Positions 1-9,146 are shown, counted from the first letter of the stretch. The stretch is 54,887 bases of DNA from Streptomyces afghaniensis 772 (GCA_000415505.1 KE354243.1:1-54887); one strand, 5' to 3'. The notes: a model not told the origin generated them from the sequence alone. Translations and numbers: made by a program.

Positions 1-37
1 CTCGCCGGCGGCAGCCGGACTTGTCGATGACGTTCAA
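1..37 (-). CDS. Possible 5' end of a gene running off the window edge
   Basis: Just downstream of the amidohydrolase stop, on the same strand, a ribosome-binding site (AAGGAG, partly overlapping that stop) sits 8 nt before a TTG codon at 37. From there the reading begins L/M-N-V-I-D-K-S-G-C and stays open to the edge. Only twelve codons are visible, so no product can be named. The spacing fits another member of the oxidoreductase/amidohydrolase operon. It could equally be chance. Confidence 0.3.
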   Translation of the reverse strand, partial: MNVIDKSGCRRR

Positions 38-49
38 CGGCGGGTCTCC

Positions 50-1429
50 TTACCGGTCGGCAGCCCGCTCCGTGGGCCAGGTGGGGCGGGGCGTGATGCC
101 GGCGCGCCTGAGGAGGGCGGCGGATCGTTCGGCGGCGGCCGCGGCCACGGCCGCGAGGTCGACGCCGGTCGGTCGCCGGTCGCGGACGACCACGCGGCCG
201 TCGACCAGCACGTCTCGGACGGTGCGCGACACATGGCCCCATACGAGCTGGCGGGCGAGGTCGCCCCGGGGCACCCAGGCGGGGTCGCGGGCGTCGAGCA
301 CGACGATGTCGGCCGCCTTGCCCACTTCGAGGGAACCGATCCGTTCGCCCAGACCGATCGCCCGGGCGCCGTCGATCGTCGCGAGGGCGAACGCCTGCTC
401 GGCGCGGACCGGGTCGGGCAGATCACGGTCGCGTTCGAGAGCGGCGAACAGATAGGCGGCAAGGAGGACGTCCGGACCGTCTCCGGCGTTGTGCGCGTCG
501 CAGCCCAGGGCGACCCGGCCGCCCCGCCGCACCAGTTCGGCGTGGCGGGAGGCGCGTGTGTACCCCTGGGCAAGACGAAGGTAGGCCCCCGGGCAAGCGG
601 CGACCGCGGTTCCGGTCTCGACGATGGCGTCGACCTCGGCGTCGTCGAGCCACACGGCGTGCCCCAGCAGCAGGCGTGGGCCGAGTACCCCCAGCTCGCG
701 GAAGTGGATCACCGGCCGGCGCCCGCAGCGCAGGGCGTATGCCTCGATGTCGGCGGGTCCCGGGGAGATATGCCAGGTCAGTCCGACATCGAGCCGCTCG
801 GCCAGGCTCACCGCTCCGGTGAAGAGCTGGTCGCTCGCGAGGTCGTGGCCCACGAGCGTCACCCACCCGGTGACGGGCCCGGTGGTCGGCAGGGACCGGA
901 CGATGTCCTCCTGCCGGGCGAGCACCTCGCCGGCGGGCGCGCCGAACGGCACGTCCTTGGCGTCCCAGCCCCAGCCGCCGACCCGGGCGCGGACACCCGC
1001 GGTGCCGAGCCCGGCGGCGACTCGTTCCGGGAAGGCCACCGTGCCCGGTTCCAGCACCGTGGTGACGCCCCGGGACAGGCAGTCGATCGCGGTGATGGTC
1101 GCGGCCAGTTCGTCGTCGTCACCGTCGGCGTGCGCGTGCAGCGGGACGATCCAGTCGAATATCGACTCCTGCGAGCCGATGTGGTCCGGGATCGTGCTGC
1201 GCACGAGGGGGTCGACCGTGGTGTGCTGGTGGGCGTTGACGAGGCCCGGGATCACGACACAGCCCGACGCGTCGATCTCCCGCGCGCCCGGGAAGAGGGC
1301 GCGCAGTTCCTCAGCCGTGCCGAGTGCGGCGATGCTGTCCCCGGACACGGCGACCGTCGCACCGGTGAGGACGCGGCGGGCGGGGTCCATCGTGACGACG
1401 TCGCCACCCACGATCAGAAGGTCGGTCAT
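50..1429 (-). CDS. Amidohydrolase / deaminase, ATZ-TRZ type (metal-dependent)
   Basis: The 459-residue product is a cytosolic metal-dependent hydrolase of the amidohydrolase superfamily, close to the S-adenosylhomocysteine/cytosine deaminase and triazine hydrolase branch. The N-terminal beta domain ends in the metal motif H67-Q-H69. Later ligands appear as LTWHISPG, LLLGHAVW and GCDAHNAGDG, followed by the usual C-terminal segment GSLEVGKAADIVVLD. Its start codon overlaps the stop of the oxidoreductase gene (ATGA), so the two are translationally coupled. In context it would remove an amino or amide group from a catabolic intermediate; the substrate cannot be read from sequence. The length is normal for the family. 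Confidence 0.85.
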   Translation of the reverse strand: MTDLLIVGGDVVTMDPARRVLTGATVAVSGDSIAALGTAEELRALFPGAREIDASGCVVIPGLVNAHQHTTVDPLVRSTIPDHIGSQESIFDWIVPLHAHADGDDDELAATITAIDCLSRGVTTVLEPGTVAFPERVAAGLGTAGVRARVGGWGWDAKDVPFGAPAGEVLARQEDIVRSLPTTGPVTGWVTLVGHDLASDQLFTGAVSLAERLDVGLTWHISPGPADIEAYALRCGRRPVIHFRELGVLGPRLLLGHAVWLDDAEVDAIVETGTAVAACPGAYLRLAQGYTRASRHAELVRRGGRVALGCDAHNAGDGPDVLLAAYLFAALERDRDLPDPVRAEQAFALATIDGARAIGLGERIGSLEVGKAADIVVLDARDPAWVPRGDLARQLVWGHVSRTVRDVLVDGRVVVRDRRPTGVDLAAVAAAAAERSAALLRRAGITPRPTWPTERAADR

Positions 1430-2457
1430 GGCTCGATCACGACCTTGCCGATCGTCTCGCGGGCGGCGAGCACGTCCCAGGCGTCGGCCAGGTCCTCGAG
1501 CGGGAGCCGCGCGGCGGTGGGCAGGTGCAGGCCCTCGGCGAAGCAGGCTGAGGTGGCCGCTACGAAGTCGGCCGAGGTGTAGCCGCCGGTGCCCAGCAGT
1601 TTCAGGCCGCGGTGGAAGACCTCCTGGAGCGAGAACGAGACCTGGTCGCCACTGGTGTTGCCCATCAGGAGCAGACGCCCGCGGATGCCCAGGCAGTCCA
1701 GTGAGGTGCGCCAGGTGTGGGTGCCGACGTGGTCCAGGACCAGGTCCGCTCCGGCGCCGCCGGTGAAGGCCGACACCGTTTTCGCCGCGTCGGGGTCCCC
1801 GTTGGGCAGTACCAGGTCGGCACCGGCGGCGCGGGCCGCGTCCCGCTTCGCCTCGCTGCCGGCGAACGCTACGACCGAGGCACCGGCCCGCTTGGCCAGC
1901 GCGATGGCCGCCAGGCTCACGGCGCTGGCGCCGGCGTGCACGACGAGGGTCTCACCCGCGGCGAGTGACCCGACCGAGTGCACCGCGTGCCACGCCGTCG
2001 CCGCGGCGGTCGGCAGGGTGACGGCAGCCGCGAGCGGCAAGGACTCGGGGACCTGAACAATCGATTCTGCAGAGGCCAGTACGTACTCGGCCAGGGCGCC
2101 GGGGACGTTGCCGCCGAGGATCCGAGGACTCGAGCAGTACGCACGATCGCCCACCGCGCACCGGGAGCAACTGCCGCACCCCTGGGTGGGATCCGCGACG
2201 ACCCGGTCACCGGGGACGACCGAGCTGACCGCGGATCCGGTCGCCACCACCGTCCCGGCGAAGTCCATGCCCGGCACGTGCGGAAGCCGGAAGCCGGGGA
2301 CCAGGGCCGGCCCCTTGCGCTGCAGCAGGTCCAGGCGGTTCAGCCCGCAGTACACGACCTTGACGAGAACGTCGCGCGGTCCGCAGACCGGCTCGGGGAC
2401 ATCCCGTAGGGACACGGCCTCGGGTCCGCCGAAATCCGTCTGAACCATGGCTCGCAC
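1426..2457 (-). CDS. Medium-chain dehydrogenase/reductase, quinone oxidoreductase-like
   Basis: This 343-residue protein is an MDR-superfamily NAD(P)-dependent oxidoreductase. It has the GroES-like N-domain (NRLDLLQRKG, PHVPGMDFAG), a cysteine cluster (GCGSCSRCAVGDRAYC) like the structural zinc loop of alcohol dehydrogenases, and a Rossmann domain (VVHAGASAVSLAAIALAKRAGA). The usual catalytic CGTD motif is replaced by CGLNRLD, which points to a quinone/enone reductase rather than a zinc alcohol dehydrogenase. The GTG start at 2457 is chosen because AGGAGG lies 7 nt upstream; an ATG at 2448 is the alternative. It is first in an operon with the amidohydrolase, and two copies of the local palindrome lie just upstream. 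Confidence 0.85.
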   Translation of the reverse strand: MRAMVQTDFGGPEAVSLRDVPEPVCGPRDVLVKVVYCGLNRLDLLQRKGPALVPGFRLPHVPGMDFAGTVVATGSAVSSVVPGDRVVADPTQGCGSCSRCAVGDRAYCSSPRILGGNVPGALAEYVLASAESIVQVPESLPLAAAVTLPTAAATAWHAVHSVGSLAAGETLVVHAGASAVSLAAIALAKRAGASVVAFAGSEAKRDAARAAGADLVLPNGDPDAAKTVSAFTGGAGADLVLDHVGTHTWRTSLDCLGIRGRLLLMGNTSGDQVSFSLQEVFHRGLKLLGTGGYTSADFVAATSACFAEGLHLPTAARLPLEDLADAWDVLAARETIGKVVIEP

Positions 2458-2483
2458 CGCACTGCCTCCTCACCCTGGGCCGT

Positions 2484-2516
2484 CTCGCATTGCGAGGCGG
2501 TGGAACGTAATGCGAG
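2484..2516. promoter_or_regulatory. Putative operator pair of the catabolic regulon
   Basis: A perfect 13-bp palindrome CTCGCATTGCGAG lies at 2484-2496. A second, degenerate copy (CTCGCATTACG on the minus strand) is at about 2506-2516, roughly two helical turns away. Both sit within 60 bp of the oxidoreductase start. Relatives of the same word occur at 5407-5419 and 9046-9058. The regulator is not known; the PucR protein encoded next door is the obvious candidate. Confidence 0.55.
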
Positions 2517-2703
2517 GTACTCTGCCCCCGTCGGCCGGTGCTGTCAACGCTCCTTGGGAACATCTTGGTTTCATCGGTGTATCGCCCATTCAGAGGGCTG
2601 ACAGCCCAGGCCGCGGCAGGTGGGTGAGGGTACGGAGGCAGGTGAGGGCGACCGCACCGGCAGGCGTCACCGCGCGCCGCGCGACGGCGCGGCATGCGGC
2701 GGC

Positions 2704-3903
2704 TCAGCGCCCGGTCGCCACCGGCTCATCGTCGCCGTGCAGCCGCTGGTCGTCAGCGCCGAGCAGGTCCAGGGCCGCGAGCGCCAGGTGCAGCTGCGCC
2801 GAGGCGGCGGGAAGCAGGGGGTCGGTGCCCAGGAGGCTCTTGATCTGGCGCACCCGGTAGCCCACCGAGTTGCGGTGCAGATGCAGTTGCGCGGAGACGC
2901 TCTGCCGGCTGCCTCTCTCGGCCAGCCAGGCACGCAGAGTCGCCATCAGCTCCGGACGCTGCCGGATCGGCCCGAGATGCGCCTCGGCGTAGGCCTCGAG
3001 TTGCGGGCGCGGAAGGGGCAGGAGTACCTGGACGACCCCGCAGCCGTCGAACGTGAGCAGCGGGACCATCCGGATCCGGGCCAGTCCGAGCAGCCTCTCG
3101 GCCTCGGTGAAGGACCGGGCCAGGCCTGTCGGCGAGTCGGGACGGGAACCGCTCGCTGCCATGACGTGGTCGGCGGAGTCGTCGTCGGTCATGAGACGCA
3201 GCCGGTTCCGCAGGCGGTCGAGCACGGCCTCGTCGGGCACCACCGTCCACGCGGTGCGACCCTCCTGCCGCACCGGGTGCTCCAGCCAGGTGAGGGCGGT
3301 GGACCAGGCACGCAGGCGGGAGCCGCCGTAGTGCAGTACGGCCCCGGCCGGCGGCCGCCGCAGATCGATGCCCAGTCCCGCGGCCGCCGTACACACCGAG
3401 GGACTCACCGTCCCTGACCGCAGCGCGGCGATGACGTCGGCCGGCGTGTGCTGCGAGACCTCGGCAGAGCCGTCCCCGGCGCGTACGGCGTCGATGAGCA
3501 GCGCGGTGACGGCGGCACCGGCCAGCGCCCGCACGCGCGGATCACCGGGGCCGACGGTCAGCAGCACACCGGCCACTGTCGTCCCCGCACGCACGGGCAG
3601 GGCCGTGGCCCGCAGCCCGTCCAGCGTGTGGACCACCGGTCCGGTCGCTTCGGCGAGCACGCCGTCCGCCACCGCCGGCGGCACTCCCGCGCCGCCGTCG
3701 GTGGCGGCCAGTGGCGCGCCCTCGGCGGACAGCAGGCGCACGTGCCGACCGGTCGCCCGGCGAAGCGCGTGGAGTATGTCCGAGCGCGCGGCGCCGGCGA
3801 GCACCGCCTCGGTCAGTTCCCGCTCCAGCAGGGCAGCTGTCGAGACCTCCGGCCCCGGTCCTTCCCGGGCCGGTTCCGACCGTGCCCCGGCAATGGTTCC
3901 CAT
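2704..3903 (-). CDS. PucR-family transcriptional regulator
   Basis: The 399-residue protein carries the C-terminal PucR/CdaR-type helix-turn-helix (about residues 335-365, RQSVSAQLHLHRNSVGYRVRQ, preceded by LRAWLAERG). In front of it is a long sensory and GGDEF-like region typical of the family (RSFTEAERLLGLA). PucR proteins usually activate catabolic operons in response to pathway substrates. The gene starts 10 bp after the aldehyde dehydrogenase stop, so it is probably co-transcribed with it. The 246-bp gap on its other side carries the operator pair. It is the most likely regulator of the flanking dehydrogenase, P450 and amidase genes; this is inferred from position. Confidence 0.85.
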   Translation of the reverse strand: MGTIAGARSEPAREGPGPEVSTAALLERELTEAVLAGAARSDILHALRRATGRHVRLLSAEGAPLAATDGGAGVPPAVADGVLAEATGPVVHTLDGLRATALPVRAGTTVAGVLLTVGPGDPRVRALAGAAVTALLIDAVRAGDGSAEVSQHTPADVIAALRSGTVSPSVCTAAAGLGIDLRRPPAGAVLHYGGSRLRAWSTALTWLEHPVRQEGRTAWTVVPDEAVLDRLRNRLRLMTDDDSADHVMAASGSRPDSPTGLARSFTEAERLLGLARIRMVPLLTFDGCGVVQVLLPLPRPQLEAYAEAHLGPIRQRPELMATLRAWLAERGSRQSVSAQLHLHRNSVGYRVRQIKSLLGTDPLLPAASAQLHLALAALDLLGADDQRLHGDDEPVATGR

Positions 3904-3913
3904 GGTGTCGCTC

Positions 3914-5362
3914 TCAGCGGGCCAGCAGCCGGATGGCCACGCCCTTCTCCTGGGTGTACTCGCGCAGCGCCGCGTATCCGCCGCCCCGGCTGAAGCCGCT
4001 GTCCTTCTGCATGTTGAACGGGAAGCCGATCACTCCGGCGTCGTGGAACTGGTTGACCGCCACCTGCCCGGAGCGGACGTCCTTCGCCAGCCGGAGCGCC
4101 CGGGAGATGTCGTCGGTCCAGATGCAGGCCAGCAGGCCGAAGTCCGTCGCGTTCATCAGCTCGGTCGCCTCGGCGGTGTCGCGGAACGACTGCACGGCGA
4201 GCACCGGGCCGAACACCTCCTCCCGGGCGACGCGCATGCCCGCGTCCACACGGTCGTACACGGTCGGCCGGACGAACCACCCCTCGCCGGTGGGCCCGCC
4301 ACCCGTGACCAGCCGCGCCCCCTCGCGAGGCGCCTCCTCGAGGAAGCCGCTGACGCGGGCGAACTGCGCGGCACTGACCAGCGGCCCCATGTCCAGGTCG
4401 GCTTCCCAGGGCCCGGTCTTGACGTCGGCCATGCCGGCGGCGACCCGCTCCACGACCTCGTCGTGCACCGAAGCCTCCACGAGCAGCCGCGAACCGGCGT
4501 AGCAGTTCTGCCCCGCGTTCTCGGTGATCGAGGCGACGATCGCCGGGATCGCCGTGTCGAGATCGGCGTCGGCGAAGAGTACGTTCGGCGACTTGCCGCC
4601 GAGTTCCAGCTTCACCGGGACGAGGTTCTGTGCGGCGGCCGCCATGATCGCCCGCCCCGTGGCGGTGGAGCCGACGAAGCTGATGTGGTCGACGCCCGGG
4701 TGTGTGGTGAGTGCGACGCCCGCCTCGGGGCCGAGGCCCGCGACGACGTTGACCACCCCCGGCGGGAAGCCCGCGCGGCGGGCGAGTTCGACGAGGGCGA
4801 ACGGTGCCAGCGGCGCGATCTCGGACGGCTTGAGCACGACCGTGTTGCCCGCGGCGAGCGCCGGCGCGACATTGGCGGCCGTGAGCACGGCGGGAACGTT
4901 CCACGGGATGACGACGGCGCACACGCCGTACGGCTCGTGCACCGTGTAGCCCAGGTAGTCGGGGCTGCGGGTGGGCAGCGTGACGCCGGTGAGCTTGTCG
5001 GCCGCGCCGGCGAAGTAGTCGATGATGCCGTGCGCGATGTAGATGTTCGTCCGGCCCCCCGACAGGGGCTTGCCCACGTCCTGGGCCTCGACCGCCGCGA
5101 GGGCCTCGACCTCGGCGATGACGAGGTCGGCCCAGCGCCGGATCAGTGCTCCGCGTTCGCTCGGGTTGGTCGCCGCCCAGGCAGGGAACGCGCGGCGCGC
5201 GGCGGCGACCGCGTCATCGACATCGGCGCCTCCCGCCCGGGCCACCTCGGTGATCACCTGCTGGGTGGCCGGATCGAGGACGTCCAGCGTGCCGCCGTCG
5301 CGGGCCGCAACCCACTCGCCGTCGATGAAGTGCTGGGAAGAAGGAAAGTCAACAGCCGCCAT
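3914..5362 (-). CDS. NAD(P)-dependent aldehyde dehydrogenase
   Basis: A 482-residue cytosolic aldehyde dehydrogenase that oxidises an aldehyde to its acid. The cofactor-binding stretch (VVIPWNVPAVL, GNTVVLKPSE, FVGSTATGR), the general-base Glu253 in LELGGKSP and the catalytic Cys287 in AGQNCYAGSR are all present, and the C-terminus is complete. The reading frame is open further upstream, but the family N-terminus (FIDGEW) and the divergent neighbour support the ATG at 5362. It is transcribed divergently from the zinc alcohol dehydrogenase across 73 bp containing one palindromic operator, and PucR follows it directly. Paired with that dehydrogenase it would complete an alcohol-to-acid oxidation. 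Confidence 0.9.
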   Translation of the reverse strand: MAAVDFPSSQHFIDGEWVAARDGGTLDVLDPATQQVITEVARAGGADVDDAVAAARRAFPAWAATNPSERGALIRRWADLVIAEVEALAAVEAQDVGKPLSGGRTNIYIAHGIIDYFAGAADKLTGVTLPTRSPDYLGYTVHEPYGVCAVVIPWNVPAVLTAANVAPALAAGNTVVLKPSEIAPLAPFALVELARRAGFPPGVVNVVAGLGPEAGVALTTHPGVDHISFVGSTATGRAIMAAAAQNLVPVKLELGGKSPNVLFADADLDTAIPAIVASITENAGQNCYAGSRLLVEASVHDEVVERVAAGMADVKTGPWEADLDMGPLVSAAQFARVSGFLEEAPREGARLVTGGGPTGEGWFVRPTVYDRVDAGMRVAREEVFGPVLAVQSFRDTAEATELMNATDFGLLACIWTDDISRALRLAKDVRSGQVAVNQFHDAGVIGFPFNMQKDSGFSRGGGYAALREYTQEKGVAIRLLAR

Positions 5363-5406
5363 AGGGCGAACCTTGACCGACCTTGTCGCGCATGTCAATA
5401 TGCGGT

Positions 5407-5419
5407 CTCGCAATGTGAG
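5407..5419. promoter_or_regulatory. Putative operator between divergent ALDH and ADH genes
   Basis: CTCGCAATGTGAG is a near-perfect copy of the palindrome at 2484-2496 and is likewise preceded by GT. It sits in the 73-bp divergent promoter region, so a single bound protein could control both genes. The ribosome site GAGGAG of the alcohol dehydrogenase follows at 5425-5430. Confidence 0.5.
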
Positions 5420-5435
5420 GCAATGAGGAGGCCCT

Positions 5436-6518
5436 GTGCGTGCCACCGCCGCTCTGCTGGAGCAAGCCGGACAGCCATTCGTCCTGACAGAGGTGGACCT
5501 GGACGATCCCCGCCCGGACGAGGTCCTCGTCCGCGTCGCGGGCGTCGGTATCTGCGGTACCGATCTCGAGTTCGCCGGCTTCTTCCCCACGCCCGCGCTG
5601 CTCGGGCACGAAGGGGCGGGCATCGTCGAGAAGGTCGGCGCCCACGTCACCTCCGTACGCCCGGGCGACCACGTCGCCATGTCCTTCGCGTCCTGCGGCA
5701 CGTGCGCACTGTGCCGCACCGGCTCGCCCGCCTACTGCCGCGGCTTCGACGCGATGAACTTCTCCGGCCGCCGGCCTGACGGCTCCACCGCGGTGACCCA
5801 CGAGGGGCGGGAGGTCAACGCCCACTTCCTCGGGCAGTCGTCGTTCGCCAGCCACGTCGTCGCACCGGAGCGGGCGGTCGTGAAGATCGACCCGTCGCTG
5901 GACCTGCTACGGGCCGGCCCCTTCGGATGCGGCTTCCAGACCGGAGCCGGCGGCGTGCTCAACGTCCTTCAGCCGCGCCCCGGCTCGTCCATCGCTGTCT
6001 TCGGGGCGGGAGCTGTCGGCGTGGCCGCTGTCATCGCCGCCGGCCTGAGCGGCTGCGAGGTCGTCGCCGCCGTCGACGTGAACCCGGCCAAACTCCAGGC
6101 GGCCCGCGGCTACGGAGCCACGCACACCGTCGACTCCTCGGCCGGGGAGGCCGCCGAGCAGCTGGCCGCCCTGGTCCCGGAGGGATTCGACTTCGTGATC
6201 GACACGACCGGGCGCGAGGACGTCCTGCGCACCGCGGTGGAGGCGCTCGGACCGCTCGGTCACGCGGGTGTCATCGGCATCGGCCCCAGCGAGTCGATGA
6301 GCTTCGAGTGGCGCAGCATCCTCAACGGGCGCACCGTCACGGGCATCATCGCCGGGTCGAGCCTGCCGCAGCTGTTCGTGCCACGACTGCTCGAACTCAA
6401 CGCCAAGGGCCGGTTCCCGGTCGAGAAGATGATCACCTACTTCCCGTTCGAGCAGATCAACGAGGCCGTCGCGGCGGTCCGGTCCGGCGCGGTCGGCAAG
6501 GCCGTACTGACCTTCTGA
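5436..6518 (+). CDS. Zinc-dependent alcohol dehydrogenase, aryl-alcohol type
   Basis: The 360-residue product belongs to the zinc MDR alcohol dehydrogenases. The catalytic zinc motif GICGTDLE (Cys40) and LLGHEGAG are present, followed by a structural zinc loop (SCGTCALCRTGSPAYC) and the Rossmann motif FGAGAVGVAAV. The C-terminal half (SFEWRSILNGRTVTGIIAG, YFPFEQINEAV) resembles benzyl/aryl-alcohol dehydrogenases. The GTG start has GAGGAG five bases upstream. It would oxidise an alcohol made by the neighbouring P450, with the divergent aldehyde dehydrogenase taking the next step. Aromatic specificity is inferred from resemblance only. Confidence 0.88.
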   Translation: MRATAALLEQAGQPFVLTEVDLDDPRPDEVLVRVAGVGICGTDLEFAGFFPTPALLGHEGAGIVEKVGAHVTSVRPGDHVAMSFASCGTCALCRTGSPAYCRGFDAMNFSGRRPDGSTAVTHEGREVNAHFLGQSSFASHVVAPERAVVKIDPSLDLLRAGPFGCGFQTGAGGVLNVLQPRPGSSIAVFGAGAVGVAAVIAAGLSGCEVVAAVDVNPAKLQAARGYGATHTVDSSAGEAAEQLAALVPEGFDFVIDTTGREDVLRTAVEALGPLGHAGVIGIGPSESMSFEWRSILNGRTVTGIIAGSSLPQLFVPRLLELNAKGRFPVEKMITYFPFEQINEAVAAVRSGAVGKAVLTF

Positions 6519-6652
6519 GCGTCTTCCGCGAGACGTTGTCGCACGCGGCGCGACACCTTAGGGTGGGCCGACGCCGATGAGGCACGCAGACATCCGGTGG
6601 CGCGGCCGGACAACACCGCGCACAAGGTTCGAGCACGTGGAGCGTGCCCACC

Positions 6653-8875
6653 ATGTCCGCCGACATCGACTTCATGCCCGGTGACACCGACTTCGACCAC
6701 CACTCCGACGAGGCCAACGCCGATCCGGTCGCCTACTACGCGCGATTCCGCGAGAGCTGTCCGGTAGGCCGCTCCGCCGCCCATGGCGGCTTCCGGTACA
6801 CGACGCGGTACGCCGACGTGGCCCGCATCGCCCGCGACGACGAGACGTTCTCCTCCGCCCGCAGCGACCACGGCGGCCAGGGGGTCGGCATCGTCATCCC
6901 CAAAGGACCGGGGCTGGAGCAGTATCCGATCGAGCTCGACCCGCCGCGTGCGACCGAGTACCGGAAACTGATCAACCCGCTGCTGACCCCGGAGGCGGTC
7001 GAGCACCTGGTGCCCATGATCGAGCGCCACGCCGCCCGCGTCGTGGACGACTTCATCGAGCTCGGCTCCTGTGACTTCGTCCGCGACCTCACCAACCCGC
7101 TGCCGGCTGCGGTCACCTTGGACTGGCTCGGCTTCCCCGAGGAGGACTGGGCGAAGCTGGCAGGGCCGATCCACGACATCTTCGCCGCACCGGCAGGCAG
7201 CGAACGCGCCGTGCGCGGAGCCGCCGGACTGGCCTACATGGACCGGCGCATCCGCGAGCTGATCGCCGAGCGCCGGTCCGAGCCGCAGCCCGACGGGGTC
7301 AGCACGCTGGTGGCCGGCCGGCGAGCCGACGGCAGCGAGTTCGGCGACGACGAGCTGGTGTCGGTGATCGGCCTGCTCATCGCCGGCGGCGTCGACACCA
7401 CCACCTCGCTGACCGGATCGACCCTCGTTCACCTCGCTCGCCACCCCGACCAGCGCCAGAAGCTGATCGACTCCCCCGATCTGCTGGACACCGCGACCGA
7501 GGAGTTCCTCCGCGCGTTCGCCCCGTCGCAGTCGATGGCGCGCACGGTCACCCGGGACGTCGAGGTCGGCGGCTGCCCGATGCACGCGGGCGACCGGGTG
7601 CTGATCCCGTGGGTCGCCGCGAACCACGACCCCGCCGTGTTCCCCGACCCCGAGCAGGTACGACTGGACCGCGACGCCAGCCGGCACCTCAGCTTCGGGA
7701 TCGGATCGCACCGGTGCGCCGGCGCACACCTCGCCCGAGCCATGTTCCGCGCGATGATGACGCAGGTCCTGACCCGGCTGCCCGACTACCGGGTGATCGA
7801 GGAAGGGCTCGTCCCCTACCCGACGCGCGGCAACCAGTCCGGCTGGGACGCGATCCCGGCGGTCTTCACGTCCGGTCCCCGGGCGACCGCGGCGGCAGGA
7901 TCGATCCGCGCGCTGACCACGCCCACCCCGCTGCGGGTGACCGAGGTGCACGCGGCGGCCGACGGCGTCGTCGCCGTCGGCCTCGGCCTGCCGGACGGAG
8001 GGGAACTGCCCGCCTGGCAGCCCGGCGCGCACGTCGAGTTGCGCCTGCCCTCGGGCAGGCTGCGCCAGTACTCGCTGTGCGGCGACCCCGCCGACGCCGC
8101 GACGTGGCGCATCGGCGCCCTGCACGAACCGGAGGGCCGGGGCGGATCGGTCGAACTCCACGAACTCGCCCGCCCCGGAGTCACCTTCGCGGTGCGCGGG
8201 CCGCGCAACCACTTCCCGCTCACGCCGGCGTCGTCCTACCTGTTCCTCGCCGGCGGCATCGGCGTCACCCCGATCCTCGCCATGGTCCGCGAGGCCGCCG
8301 GACGCGGCACGCCCTTCACCGTCGTGTACGGCGGACGCACCCGCTCGACGATGGCGTTCGCCGACGAACTGGCCGCCGTCGCCGGCAACGCGCTCACCCT
8401 GCTCCCCCAGGACGAGGCCGGGCTGCCGGACCTCCCCCGGCTGCTGGGCGGCCTGAACGCGGACACCGCCGTCTACGCGTGCGGGCCGGGGCCGATGCTG
8501 GCGGCCGTCGAGCGCGAGTGCGCCCGCCTGAACCTCACCGACCGGCTGCACCTGGAACGCTTCGCCGCCGGGGACGACCTCGAGACGGCGTTCGACGCCG
8601 CTGAGAACCGGACCTTCGAGGTCCAGCTCGCTCGCACGGGAGTCACGCTCCCCGTGCCGGCCGACCGCCGCCTCATCGAGGTTCTGCGCGATGCCGTCAG
8701 CGGCCTGTCCTACGACTGCGAGAAGGGATACTGCGGCGCCTGCGAGACCCGTGTCCTCGCCGGGACACCCGAACACCGGGACTCCGTCCTCAGCGACGAG
8801 GAACGCCTTGCCGGACGCACGATGATGATCTGCGTCGGCCGCTGTCAGGGCGACCGGCTCGTCCTCGATCTCTGA
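6653..8875 (+). CDS. Self-sufficient cytochrome P450 (heme-FMN reductase-ferredoxin fusion, CYP116B-like)
   Basis: A 740-residue three-part monooxygenase. The P450 domain (about 1-410) shows the I-helix AGGVDTTTS (near 244-251), the ExxR motif in EEFLR and the heme loop FGIGSHRCAG with Cys355. A phthalate-dioxygenase-reductase-type domain (about 425-650) has the flavin motif RQYSLCG and the nucleotide motifs GGIGVTPILAM and YACGPGPML. The C-terminal 2Fe-2S ferredoxin has Cys689, Cys694, Cys697 and Cys727. The ATG at 6653 is preferred because GGAG lies 10 nt upstream; an in-frame GTG at 6644 is too close to it. The gene follows the alcohol dehydrogenase by 134 bp. Known relatives perform hydroxylation and dealkylation; the substrate here is unknown. 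Confidence 0.92.
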   Translation: MSADIDFMPGDTDFDHHSDEANADPVAYYARFRESCPVGRSAAHGGFRYTTRYADVARIARDDETFSSARSDHGGQGVGIVIPKGPGLEQYPIELDPPRATEYRKLINPLLTPEAVEHLVPMIERHAARVVDDFIELGSCDFVRDLTNPLPAAVTLDWLGFPEEDWAKLAGPIHDIFAAPAGSERAVRGAAGLAYMDRRIRELIAERRSEPQPDGVSTLVAGRRADGSEFGDDELVSVIGLLIAGGVDTTTSLTGSTLVHLARHPDQRQKLIDSPDLLDTATEEFLRAFAPSQSMARTVTRDVEVGGCPMHAGDRVLIPWVAANHDPAVFPDPEQVRLDRDASRHLSFGIGSHRCAGAHLARAMFRAMMTQVLTRLPDYRVIEEGLVPYPTRGNQSGWDAIPAVFTSGPRATAAAGSIRALTTPTPLRVTEVHAAADGVVAVGLGLPDGGELPAWQPGAHVELRLPSGRLRQYSLCGDPADAATWRIGALHEPEGRGGSVELHELARPGVTFAVRGPRNHFPLTPASSYLFLAGGIGVTPILAMVREAAGRGTPFTVVYGGRTRSTMAFADELAAVAGNALTLLPQDEAGLPDLPRLLGGLNADTAVYACGPGPMLAAVERECARLNLTDRLHLERFAAGDDLETAFDAAENRTFEVQLARTGVTLPVPADRRLIEVLRDAVSGLSYDCEKGYCGACETRVLAGTPEHRDSVLSDEERLAGRTMMICVGRCQGDRLVLDL

Positions 8876-8928
8876 GGGCCGGCCAGGCGGACGCGTCCAC
8901 CGCCGCGCGCAACACCTCCGGGCACGAC

Positions 8929-8961
8929 ATGGGCTCCGTCCGAACAACGGTCGGGGCCCAT
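8929..8961 (+). terminator. Probable terminator after the P450 gene
   Basis: An imperfect hairpin begins 53 bp after the P450 stop. ATGGGC pairs with GCCCAT and an inner CCG pairs with CGG. There is no T-run, which is usual for Streptomyces terminators. Confidence 0.4.
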
Positions 8962-9045
8962 CGTCGATGTGCCCGCCCCACTGCCGGACGAGCGAACAGA
9001 CTCCCATCCCTACGCCTACGCCCATCCCTATTCCCGAGATGGCAT

Positions 9046-9058
9046 ATTGCAATACGAG
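9046..9058. promoter_or_regulatory. Putative operator before the amidase gene
   Basis: On the minus strand this reads GTCTCGTATTGCAAT including its flank, a variant of the palindrome at 2484 and 5407 (10 of 13 core bases match the 2484 copy). It also contains the perfect 10-bp palindrome TATTGCAATA. It lies about 90 bp upstream of the acetamidase/formamidase start, the expected place for a regulator site. Confidence 0.4.
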
Positions 9059-9146
9059 ACACTTTTACCGTGTCGCCCTCAAGGTGAAACACCACGGCAA
9101 CAGGGCGTTCCTAGCGTCGAGTCATCGCTTACAGAAAAGGTGGGCC

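Noticed and set aside
9003..9037. Short direct repeats (CCCATCCCTA and CCTACG units) before the amidase operator
   Set aside because: Two imperfect copies in a C-rich stretch are within chance for this composition, and no function is suggested.
6437..9052. An 871-codon open frame on the minus strand
   Set aside because: It is the antisense shadow of the P450 fusion gene, with no domain-like sequence or ribosome site.
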